Below, in pieces: positions 25,274-37,400 of a stretch of 64,000 nt of DNA. A model generated the notes under the pieces. The model saw nothing but the letters and a program-made list of their open reading frames with translations, was not told where the DNA came from and did no database searches. Position 1 is the first letter of the stretch. The number at the start of each line of letters is the position of its first letter. Both the position numbers and the translations under genes were made by a program. This stretch comes from Cranoglanis bouderius (taxonomy: Eukaryota > Chordata > Actinopteri > Siluriformes > Cranoglanididae): the NCBI GenBank assembly GCA_023630585.1, contig CM042544.1, forward strand, positions 12,673,756-12,737,755, read 5' to 3'.

Positions 25274-25760
25274 AGGTACGCTCACACATACAGCGACTCA
25301 CAGGAGACTATTTTCAATGAGAGCTGGCGACTAGATGTGGGCGTGTCCGGCGACCTGACAAAGTTGAGAAAAGTTTAACTTTATGCAAATTTGGAGTGAC
25401 TTGGTACAGCGACTACCAATGGGAGTGAAGACAGTTGAGCGGATGAGTCTGAATTGTTTCGTGGACCCAGGCAGTCCGGCACTTGTGCTTTTGCTGCAGA
25501 TAGATGGCCGCAATGGCAACGAGCACACACCACTTCTCCTTCATCTCGTAGGATATGAAGCATATATACAAACGCTCTCCCTCCAGAATGTTTAATTTTA
25601 GCGGCAAGAAAGAATGGTTTGTTGTCAAAAGTGGAATGCTAGTTGCGCCACCCACTGATAAATGTTACTACAGCAACCAGTAGTAGGAACGCCTACTGCT
25701 GACTTCATAGTACAGCTGGCGACTTGCAGCAATAAAATCACTGTATGTTTGAGCGTACTT
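25274..25760. mobile_element. PIF/Harbinger-type MITE with TTA target duplication
   Basis: The left end AGGTACGCTCACACATACAG and the right end read in reverse AAGTACGCTCAAACATACAG match at 18 of 20 bases. A TTA triplet flanks each end (25271-25273 and 25761-25763), the usual Harbinger target duplication. The length is about 487 bp with no transposase frame, so it must depend on another copy for movement. Confidence 0.8.
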
Positions 25761-26363
25761 TTAGCAAAAGGTCCTGTGGTTACTGCATGCAGGGTTGCCA
25801 GGTCTCAGCAATATTTCCTTCTCAAAAACAACACCCTGAAAAAGACCTGAAACTATCACAAAGAGTTTGTGCATCTTTTGTGAAAAGGATGGGAATTATT
25901 ATTTTTCTCAGTCTTTGCAGGGAAAAAAAAGTGTTCACACAAATTGCCTAGAATGGTCATAATCCCGCTCTCCCTCTCCCAACCTTTGCAATATATCTTA
26001 GCACTAACAAATGTTTCTGTACATCATAGATATGCTATCTGAACTTACGCTTTCACTTTGTTTGGCTTCGTCTATGTGTGCACACTTGATTAGATTTAAT
26101 TCCAGTTATTTGCTTTAAAACATGGACTTACTTTTTCCACCCACAACCTTGTTCCAAAACTAGCTGACTTTTGCATAAAAACCAAGCCCCTGGCAACCCT
26201 GACTCCATGATCACTTCGTAATGTGAAGCTTTTCTCAGCATCAGAAACAGAAAAGTCGTTAAACATACAGAGGGGAGACTTCTTGGGGAGTTTTTGAAAC
26301 ACAGCATCTCATGGACAGGTGAAATGGTGATATGAGTATGTAGAAAGGGTAAACAAGGGATGC

Positions 26364-26391
26364 AAAATGAAGCAATCAAGATGTGATTGAA

Positions 26392-26489
<98 letters not shown>

Positions 26490-27341
26490 TTTTTTTTTTT
26501 TTTTTTTTTTTTTTGCCGGTGTAAGATTAACTTGTATCAGAATGACGGGAAGAGAAGAGTATGGAGAAGGAAAGGAAGGACTCATGATCCAAAGCATACC
26601 ACATCATCTGTCAAACATGGTGGAGGAAGTGTTATGGCATGGGCATGTATGGTTGCCAATGGAACTGGGTCACTGGTGTTTAATGACTAACTCCCAATAG
26701 AGGTAGCAAGATGAATTCTGAAGTGTACAGCATTATACTTCCTGCTCAGATTCAGTCAAATGCTGCAAAACTGATAGGACACAGGATCACAGTACAGATG
26801 GAAAATGACCCAAAACATACAGTGAAAAAAAAAACCCAAGAGCTTCTTAAGGGAAAGAAATAAAATGTTTTTAACTGTCTGATGACCTCAACCCAATTGA
26901 GCATGCTTTTCACTTACTGACGACAAAACTGAAGGCAGAAAGACCCGCAAACAAGCAGTAACTGAAGGCAGCTGCAGTAAAGGCCTAGCAAAGTATCTCA
27001 AGGGAGGAAACTCAGCATTCGATGATGTCCATGGGTTCCAGACTTCAAGGAGTCATTGACTGCAAAGGATTTGCATCCAAGTATTGAAAATAATCCTAAT
27101 ATTTATGATTATGTTTAGTTTCTTCAATTACGTTTGAGCCTGTGAAAATGGAAGGACAAAAAAAAAATGTCTGTAATTCCTAAACAGTTAGTGCAATATT
27201 TTTGCTAAACCCCTTGAATTAAAGCTGAAAGTCTACACTTCAACCACATCTTGATTGCTTTATTTCAGATCTATTTTGGTGATGTACAGAAGCAAAATTA
27301 GGAAAATTGTGTTGCAGTCCAAATACTTATGGACCTTACTG
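26364..27341 (+). mobile_element. Tc1-like remnant interrupted by an (AT)n-poly(T) tract
   Basis: The left terminal-repeat piece (26364-26394, GCAATCAAGATGTGATTGAA) is cut off by the (AT)n/poly(T) block. Transposase remnants on the + strand then run from about 26590 (GGTGGAGGAAGTGTTATGGC) to 27090 (CCAAGTATTGA). The right terminal repeat ends at 27341 (TATGGACCTTAC) before TA. All reading frames are broken. The same family gave the small MITE at 47367-47591. Confidence 0.8.
26395..26514. repeat. (AT)n-poly(T) compound tract
   Basis: About 92 bp of AT units, then ACA and about 26 T. It sits exactly where the Tc1 remnant lost its internal part. Confidence 0.95.
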
Positions 27342-27343
27342 TA

Positions 27344-28530
27344 TGCAACAGTTTTGGGTGGGACCCTGTAAAGACCTTTTCATAATTCATAATGCTGCCC
27401 TCATAAACATAGCATGCACATTTTTGCACATGTACTAAGTGCACTTAAATGCATTAGCTTATACCGGAGTGCTTTATTCAGTATCATTGCTATGTGGTTT
27501 CGTGTAGTATACAGAGCTAGACACTTAATGGGGGGAAGCAGTAAAACAAAAGCACCTTCACTTTGGTTCCACTCTGCCTCATAGAACTGCTATTAAACTC
27601 ATAAAACTGTCTACTCATCTATATTTAGACACAAATTAAAGGTTTGGATGTGTATGTACAAATTTGTGTACAACTATGGTCTCTGATATGCATGTATTAT
27701 ATATTTGTCATATCTTTGTTTCTTCACACAATAATTAAATCTTCTTAAATCTGTCCCAAACTCCCACCACTCTGTGTCTTTTAAGTTGACCTCCAGACAT
27801 TTGTGATTATCAATCACTCCCATGCTCCCCGCTTTCATCTCTCCCTGACCAGAGAGAAGGAGGTGCATGCAGAACCGCCCTAGGATACACTGACAATTAT
27901 TGCATTCATGCTAGCAGTGACATTAAAGCAAAAAAAAAAAAAAAAAAACCTGTCTGGCAATCTCACGCAGTAGTACTTGTAGCTAGCTACTCGTATGAAT
28001 CGCATTCCATGTAGTGAGCCATAATACCAAGGATCATTTTTTGTTTGCCTGGGCTTTTCACTGAGAGATTATTCTCTCTGAGAGAAAATCCACTGGCATT
28101 CACATGCTAAGCTGTGCTCCTCTACTCTAATTCTTCCTTCAAAATCAGGCACAGAAGATACCCACTACATAAAGATCATTATATAATCTTTTATTTCTAA
28201 GAAATTCATTCAAAACAGTAAAAAGAAATTAAAACATCCCTTGAGTCCACACTGATAAAATGTAGCGCATAAGAACATTGCATACGGTAAAACTCCTCAC
28301 ACATCATTATGGAAGGTGTTAGACTTTACAAACATTTTAAATATATTTTTATATGTATAACAGCACAATGATCATTGAGGTAAATATTATTTTTTGTATC
28401 GCAAGTCCCTGGCTGGAAACACCCCATTAGAGAGTATAAAACTTTGTTAAACACAATGAAGCTTAGCTAAAACAGTATCGGGAGCTTTTAATCCACAACA
28501 CTGACACTAAAGCACTTTATGAGAAATAAA
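27344..28530. other. Non-coding stretch, no feature recognised
   Basis: AT-rich, with a poly(A) run at about 27930-27948. No gene or repeat is supported. Confidence 0.5.
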
Positions 28531-29722
28531 ACCCCAATTCCAAAAAAGTTGGGACGCTGTGTGAACTGTAAATAAAAACAGAATGCAATGATTTGCAAAT
28601 CTCATAAACCCATATGTTATTCACAATAGAACATAGAAAACATATTAAATGTTTAAACTGAGGAAATGTACCATTTTAAGAAAAAAAAAAAAGAAGGTAA
28701 TTTTGAATTTGATGGCCACAACACGTCTCAAAAAAGTTGGGACGGAGGCAACAAAAGGCTTGAAAAGTAAGTGTTACTAAAAAGAAACAGCTGGAGGAAC
28801 ATTTTGCAACTAATTAGGTTAATTGGCAACAGGTCAGTAACATGACTGGGTATAAAAAGAGTCTTAGAGAGGCAGAGTCTCTCAGAAGTAAAGATGGGAT
28901 GGAATCTGGATGGAAGCATATGTTGCTCTGAAACCTGTATATACCTTTCAGCATTGATGGTGCCTTTCCAGATGTGCAAGCTGCCCATTCCATAGGCAAT
29001 AATGCACCCCCATACCATCAGAGATGCAGGCTTTTGAACTGAGGGCTGATAAAAAGCCGGATGGTCCCTCTCCTCTTTAGTCCTCTTTAGTTTAGAGGAT
29101 GCGGCATCCATGGTTTCCAAAAAGAATTTCAAATTTCGCAGTGATTTCCACTACAGAATCATGCGTTTTTAATGCAGTGCCGCCTGAGGGCCCGAAGATC
29201 ACGGACATGCAATATTGATTTTCACCCTTGTCCCTTGCGCAGAGATTTCTCCAGATTCTCAGAATCTTTTGATGATATTATGTACTGTAGATGAGATATT
29301 CAAAGTCTTCGCAATTTTACGTTGAGGAACATTATTCTGAAATTGTTCCAGAAATTTTAGACACAGTCTTTCGCAGATTGGTGAACCTCTGCTTTACTTC
29401 TGAGAGACTCTGCCTCTCTAAGATACTCTTTTTATACCCAATCATGTTACTGACCTGTTGCCAATTAACCTCCAGCTGTTTCTTTTTAGTAACACTTACT
29501 TTTCCAGCCTTTTGTTGCCCCTGTCCCAACTTTTTTTGAGATGTGTTGCTGCCATCAAATTCAAAATTACCTTATTTTTTCCCTCAGTTTAAACATTTGA
29601 TATGTTTTCTATGTTCTACTGTGAATAACATATGGGTTTATGAGATTTGCAAATCATTGCATTCTGTTTTTATTTACATTTTATTCAATTTTTATTCCAA
29701 CTTTTTTGGAATTGGGCTTGTA
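28531..29722 (-). mobile_element. Tc1-type transposon with long terminal inverted repeats, internally deleted
   Basis: The left end (CCCCAATTCCAAAAAAGTTG) and the right end, read reversed (AAGCCCAATTCCAAAAAAGT), begin inverted repeats of about 330 bp (28531-28880 and 29395-29722). The - strand between them retains a short transposase piece (MVWGCIIAYGMGSLHIWKGT, about 28930-29030) and degraded helix-turn-helix sequence near 29200-29390. Most of the gene is missing. Confidence 0.85.
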
Positions 29723-31441
29723 AAGATGCTAGTACCAAGAGCGCTTCCTTTTATTGGCTTTGTATAATATGTGAACACATACGAGTAAATATGTACCTCT
29801 GCTGGTCTCTTAACTCAACCCTTGTGGACTTGAGCAGATGTACTGGAGCAATATGCCAAGAACTCCATCTGTGCTCTCTCACCTTCTCACGGATGGGTCG
29901 TTTTTCACTCCTCATTCGACGCCTTGCTCAGATTTTGGTGAAATCTAATGCAAGGTGAAAGGAGTCTGGACTTGTATATCTGTACCGCTGATACTCACAC
30001 ACTGCTCATACGTTATGCTGCAATTCTTTGGGAAATTCTTTCACTAGTTGATCAGTGTAAGTGAAAGAGCACAACATTTCCTATTCTCACCAGTCCCAGG
30101 CCAGCACTTTCACAAATGTTAGTCATGAAACATCAATAAATCCAATTTGCTGGGTTGAAGACAGAAGTGAAGTGAGCAGAATTACTAAGATACTTTAATA
30201 GGGGCTATGAGGGCCTGCAACGTTATGGAATCCGGTATGGGACACAAATATAGAGTACTATGGGAATAAATGTCTAAAGGCCAGTGAAAAAGTGTAGGAC
30301 ACTAAAGTATCAGACAAACTCTGGAGCAAAGTTCTGTGCAGATTTGTGCAACACACTGATAGTATGTGCTGCTTTCTTTTAGGAGCTTTTAGCCTTATGG
30401 TGCACTGATGATCACACAGTCAATGGCCAATTTGCATGTGGTTAGCCTGAATTAACAACATTCCAATGGGTCAACTTTAAAAACAATGCATACCATGTTG
30501 TCCAGTGCCTGGCTGATTATATACACTAGTATAAAACAAGACCCAAACCAAACCAAGGAGTCAAGGGCTTCTCTAGGTTAGCGTAAGCTCTTGGCACATC
30601 AGGCAGATATAAACTAAGTCACACCCAGAGATCAGGGTGTGTGCGTGTTTTCTCCAGCCCAAACCAAACACACCTGATAACGCTATTTAAGGACCAGGGG
30701 CGTGTCAGAGTGGAGCTGCAGCAAAAAGCTGCCAAGAACAAGTTTTACATCATTGTCTGTCTAGTCCTGGGTCAGCTTTTACATTGTATACGTTCAGCAA
30801 AGCTTTGTGTAGGTCCACCACCAAAACAGCCACTAACCAATCATCACGTTAAGGCATTTTCATGTAAATTATGAATCACAGGATTAGAAAATAGAAATAA
30901 ACTGGCAATTAACAGGCATGTTTGTATAAAACAGTAGTTGAACATAATGTTTCAGGATCAAATTTGCAGATAAGACCGCAATTTCATTGTATTGCCTTTA
31001 TCTGTTAGTGAGCACAATTCTTGAGGTGTCATTTGTAAATTTGAGGAGCAATCGACCAAGGCTTGGGGAAATTTTCTTCCCACATAACCATGCTTTTTAA
31101 ATTGGGGTCACAGTGCGTACAGACACCATGAAGCATTTGAGGTTGGAGGGTCTTATTCAAAGTGGCAGTGTGACAAAGCTTGGAGCTGAATTTACAAACT
31201 TCCAGCAGACAACCATAACCACCGAGCTGATTCATATTCTCTCTGGATTGTTTGAGCAGTGGTGAGTTTGGTTTAGGTTTGAATTGGCTTCTACTAATAG
31301 CACTAAAGTGAATAGGCAAAAAAAAAACCTTCATACATAGATGGTATATGGACAGGGTGTGATGTAAGAGGTGTTAGGGGATTTGGTTTAGATTGGCCTA
31401 GGGAACATGGCTAAGGCACTTGGTGACTTAATTAGATCTGC
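29723..31441. other. Non-coding stretch after slc50a1
   Basis: No exon is recognised. It would contain the 3' untranslated region of slc50a1. I see no canonical AATAAA on the - strand in the first 500 bp after the stop. Confidence 0.5.
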
Positions 31442-34400
31442 TCAGATGTGGAGGGATTTATAAGATGGCTTGTCTTGACTAGCAGAGTCGAACAGCCTGA
31501 AGAGGAGGAAACGGATGAGACTTGTTGCAATGCCTGGTGTGTTGGGCACCTGAGAAATAGCGAGAGAGAAATTAAATAATTCATAAACAGCATGTTTTTT
31601 ATTCCTTAAACACATTTGCATTTGCAATTGCATCTCAAAACTAATCGTCTGTCAATTTAACCCCTTAAACTCCAAGGCAGGTCCAGAATCACATCAATCA
31701 ATCTTAACCCTGTCCTGCATGAATTATTACATTTACATCAAAAAATGTTTTATGGATTTTTATTACTTGAATTAGTTCATATTAGTTCACAATGTGCAAT
31801 GGTGGAAAGTATCATATAGTCAAAAATAATAAAATGTAAAAAAAAATAAATAAAAAAAAAAAAAAAAAAGTGTTAATCACATTACTGACCTGTTGCCAGT
31901 TAACCTAATTAGTTGAAAAATGTTCCTCCAGCTGTTTCTTTTTAGTAACACTTACTTTTCCAGCCTTTTGTTGCCCCCATCCCAACTTTTTTGAGACGTG
32001 TTGCCATCAAATTCAAAATTACCATATTTTTTTCTTAAAATGATACATTTCCTCAGCTTAAACATTTGATATGTTTTCTATGGTCTATTGTGAATAACAT
32101 ATGGGTTTATGAGATTTGCAAATCAATGCATTCTGTTTTTATTTACATTTTACACAGTGTCCCAACTTTTTTGGATTTGGGGTTGTATATAAACATGTTT
32201 AAAAGACAAAAAAATAAATGTCAGCTTATCTCAGGTAGTGTTTAAATTTTTTCCTTTAAGTAGTTTTGCCTAAATGTTGAAAAATTAATCAGATTTTTAG
32301 AGCCCTCTGAGGATGACCTTCACCATGCCGTGTGACTGCAGATAAGGCAGAACAGCACTTCCTGGTCATCTGACATGGCATTTGTTTTGTTATGCCAAAG
32401 TTAAAGCTCCCCATTTCCACTTACATAAGAAAATAGTAGTTTTGTATTTTTAAAAAAAATTGAGATAAATTAATTGCACACCATGCACTAAAGGGTTAAC
32501 AGTGAAGGGTTTTCATTTCAAATTTTCGGTAGTACTCTTTATTAAACTGCATGTGCGTGTTTCAAAATTATGAGAGGCATGAAGTGTGGCCTTTGCTTCT
32601 GCTGTAGGGATCTAGCGATGTTACACACATGTCTACGAGAGCTAAGAGACAAACTCCTTCATCATCAAAAATCACAAGTGAAAGCTATTAATAACACTTT
32701 AACCAAAATACATTATATTTAGTATGCACTACATTTCAGTATTACATAAATGATACTAAAGACCTGAAAGCAATTTAATCTGGAGCCATTTCAAAAAGCT
32801 GTATAAGTAACATGAGATGAATAAACTTGGCTTCGTGTGAACTCGAAGAAATTATGCTCCCCGAGAACAGGACACCAAGCTCTTCATCTTGTTATACTTG
32901 TCAAGAGCATGTTATTGTTATAAATGGCTAAATATGAATGATGTAGGTGTGTTTCCTCACCATAATGTAGTAATCCCCCAGCTGGAGGCCATACAGAGTC
33001 CAGGAGGTAGATGTAAGAAAGGTGGCAACAGTGAGGGAGAAGGACAAACGCTCTACTGAACGAGTGCGTATTATCTCCAACTGGAAGACACACAGAACAT
33101 AATGGAATAAAGGACTAAAATCTGTTAATCGCCTAAAGGCTCCAAGGTTTAAGATGTTGACGAGTTATGTGTTTCAGTATCACACACACACACACACACA
33201 CACATACACACACACACAGAGTGAGAGACACAGAGACACCATTTCCCAGCACATAAAGACATGGATACTCACACAGTGACATGAAAAACAGGAAGAAACA
33301 AAAAGAGGGAAAAGAAAGACAGGAAACTAACTATAGCTTCGTGCAGACAGAGCAATGGATCAAAAACACATACAATAGACGGAAAAAAGACACACAGAGA
33401 GACAGACAGACAGAAAAGCTGTTCGGCAACCGTACTTTTTATGTTTCAGTCTGTCTGCTCTGTTCCAAACACATTTATAATCGGAAACAGTATTGCTCTC
33501 ATGACACTGATGATGAAGAGAAAAATCCATAAGAAAAAAATCCATAATATGAAAAAAAATCGTCTTCCTATTATAGCTAAGAAAAGAAAGCTTTCTCTCG
33601 AAATGTTAATATTAATGAACTAAGACTTAAACATATAAGTATTAAACAAGTGTGTAAGTGTAAAGAGTGTTTGGAGGGAGACGAGATTTAAATGCAAAAC
33701 ACGCCTGCCCTTTACAAAACGACTGCACCATATGGCAGGTACGGCATTAAAACAGACCTATATCTCATTTTTATGCAATTTATTATTCAGCAAATTCAAA
33801 TGAGCTACAAACCAGTCGAAAGAACCCGCATTGCTGAGAGAAACTTGTCTTGATGAGTGCGACAGATTGCGGTTCTATTCAAAGGGCTTATCTCACAGCA
33901 GTCCTCTTCTTGAAAAATAATCTCGTTTCTTTTTACATTTGCTATCACTGGGGTGCATGAAGGCATCAAAATCAGGTTTTTCATGGGCCAAGCCTATCAC
34001 TGCAGTCTACAGTTGGTGGGCAGGTACAGTTTAAATGCACCTGTAAATACGTAATGACGTGCCAGTGATGCTGTTTGTTTGCTGTGCCTAAACTTTCTAA
34101 CGTTTCTAAATTATTTCTTAAGACGATGGAGGGGTCTGGGGTTGAAAAGCTTCCATCACAGAAGTTTGATCATCATCATACAAGAGATGACATTGTTATT
34201 CGAAAGAAGCACTCTTAGGCCTGATTTATATCTTTACATCTACGTATTTGTGAACATTGTGAACACGTGAGGGCGTTGTGTGTGGGAGGTCGCACAGGTG
34301 TCTGCCAACATACTTGCAAGTAACAAGTACGTGTCCACAAAAAGTCAGAAAATGAAAAACATGAAATGAAAGGCTCGCGCTTCATTCCAGAACAAATGGA

Positions 34401-37400
34401 GAGAAGACATGGATCAATACTGCTTATTTCCAGGTTCTAACTCACCGATGCACTGCTATTAAGTATTAATAAGCATCGCATCTTTGAAATGTGGTTTATT
34501 TTCTGTGAACAAACATCTACCTGACGTTCATGTTAACTACTGCAACAGTTTAAATAGCCAACTAATATGAACGGAAACAATCTTTTTTAGTTTTATCTTG
34601 TTATTACTGGAAATACAGTATGATATTATTGTATATAAATGACAATTTGAATTTTGGAGGACTGCACGCTAGTACATCAGTGAGCCTCTGCACACAACGT
34701 TTACCCACAAACCCTCTCTCAGCAACACTGCTGCAAATACACTGTAATGCAGAAGAATAAACCAGCTATAAGAAAGACAGGATTTTCTGGGTTCTTAGCT
34801 TCCTAAACAAGGTTCTAATTTAGAAACCTTTCTGATGTGGAAACACTTTGTTGTATACATAGACTTTTTAAGGGTTACATTAGAAGGACAAGCCAGTGAA
34901 TCCTTAACAGTTCTAGATAATTTTTTTTTTTAATGTAACAGTACCACCCATGAGGTCAAACGTGATGCTGATTGTGTTTATCATCTTAGCAAGTTCACAC
35001 GACGATGCGAGTTGACATCAACACATTGAAAGGGTTTGAAGAATGTGGTAATAGACTTGATAAGGGCAACTTTGTCACAGAATGAAAAGCCTTTAATTCA
35101 TTCTACTTTTTACCCCAAAATGCTGAAGTGTCTAAAACAAAGTAAAGTTCACATGATGTTTCTATCTATTGGGGAACTAAAAATCTATGCCCCTTTCCCA
35201 AACCACAACAGTTACAGTGGAATGATTCATTTTCCATTTTTACGATGATAAATTCCAGGATTCTGAGTCTGGCAAGGAAATGTTGTCCCAGTTGTTTCCC
35301 CAAATGATTACGATGAAGTCATCATTTTCAATGACAAAAGCCAGAGACTAGAACAGAAACTAGAAAATAACACAGACTGAAATGGTGATGTGATGGCTGA
35401 ATAAACAGCTTGAATAATGTTATATTGTCAGTATAATATTCCAGCCATCCATTCATTTCTGTACTGCTTATCCAACACAGGGTTGTGGGGAGCCTGAAGC
35501 CTATCTCAGGGGACTACTCAGGGTGCCAACCCATCGCACACACTCACACACCCATTCACACACTACGGAAAATTTAGAGATGCTGATCAACCTACAACAC
35601 ATGTCTTTGGACTGGGGGAGGAAACCGGAGTACCCGGAGGAAACATGCAAAAACTCCACGCACACAGGGAGGAGGTGGGAATCGAACCCAGAACCCTGGA
35701 GGGGTGAAGTAAACATTATGTTCTTGATTCTTATATCAAAATGTTACACTCCATGAATATAAAATTATTTTTATACTAACAGTTTGTTCTGGTCCACTAA
35801 TTTGATTGGACATGCAGCTTTCCAAGAGTGTTAATATTTAATACAACAGCACTGGTACGTTTCACTGTTTGTATCATTCCCCTTTCTCTTTGCTCCCTAC
35901 ATTAAATTCCAATTCTAGCAATAGTTCATTACATTGAAACCATTACTACACGTACTATGGGCTGTCAGTCAGTCTCTGTGGTGAAAGTTCTATCCAGCGC
36001 AAAGTTCTATCCAGCTGTGGCTTCTTCTGGGAACTATTTTCGTTGACGATGCAAAAAACCCCTCAAAATATTTGGCTATATTGGGTCTGAAATGTCAGTT
36101 GCACAGTATTAATTACTTGTTTATAGAACTGCTGTATAAAAGCAATATCACACTCGCAGTCGTGCTGATGTAGTGAATATTGTTGGCATGCAGTATATCG
36201 GCACTCTTGCTCATGTGATATCGCTTATTTCCAACATTATTATCAGATGAATACAGAATACCATAGTATTAGAATAACTTAACAGAGAAGAATATTGACA
36301 TGACTTCCACCAGAAGCACTATTCATATTCCATTCATATTAATGCTTTGCCCTTTTGAAACACATCAGCTACTGCTCTGTCTGTTCACTGCACTGCTTGC
36401 TACTTCTCTGTGTTCCTGTGTCTCTGTTACTCTGCCCTACTTTCAGAATTAAAATATGCCATTGTGTTGCATTAGGTCTCTCTTTTGATTGGCTTCCACA
36501 GCAGCAAGCTGTGAAAAAAATTAAAGATGACTTGAAGGCTTTTCTGACTGGAAAATCTGGAGTATAAGAATAAAGTATAGCTTCAATTCTCGTGATCTGA
36601 TATACATACACTGGCCACTTCATTAAGAACACATTGTCACCCAATCCAATCATGCAATCAAGTGGCAGCAGTGCAATCATAAAATTACGCAGATACAGTT
36701 CAAGAGCTTCCAATGATGTTCATATCAAACATCAGACAATGGGGTAAAATGTGATCTCAGTGATTTTTGACTGTAGTGTTTCAAAATCTGCTGATCTCAT
36801 GGGATTTGCACACACAACAGTCTCTCGGGACAAAATGGTGTATGAAAACAAAAACATCCAGTGAGCAGCAGTTCTGCAGGCAAAAGCGCCTTGTTGATGA
36901 GAAAGGTCAGAGGAGAATGGCTAGACTTTTTTGTGCTGACAGGAAGATGATGGTAACTCAAATAGCCACTCTGTACAACCGTGGTGTGCAGAAAAGCATC
37001 TCAGCATGCACAAAACCACTGAGCCTTGAGGCTGATGGGCCACAACAGCAGACGACCACATCGTGTTCCACTCCTGTCAGCCAAGAAGAGGAATCTGAGG
37101 CTATCATGGGCACAGACTCACAGAAACTGGACAGTTGAAGGTTGGAAATAGACCAGGTGATGTTTTTCCAGTTACAGTGAGCCTGCGCCCACTATAGCCT
37201 CAGGTTCCTGAGGAGAAGAGTGGAACCCAGTGAGGTCTTCTGCATCACAACACAAGTAGGAGCTATGAAAATTAGCTTCCTAGTGAACTTTCATATCAAA
37301 ATGAAATGTTGCCTTAAATTAATTGCTTGAATTGCGTCAGTAGGCGTGTGCACTACCAACTGTTCAAGATTTCTCAGGATACACTCGTTTCAAATGGTCG

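Noticed and set aside
28814..29132. Leucine/serine-rich frame as a separate gene on the - strand
   Set aside because: It is part of the decayed transposase and terminal repeat of the 28531-29722 element.
36355..36713. Open frames on both strands at 36.4-36.7 kb
   Set aside because: They lie in the slc50a1 intron, partly over a Tc1 terminus, and show no similarity that I recognise.
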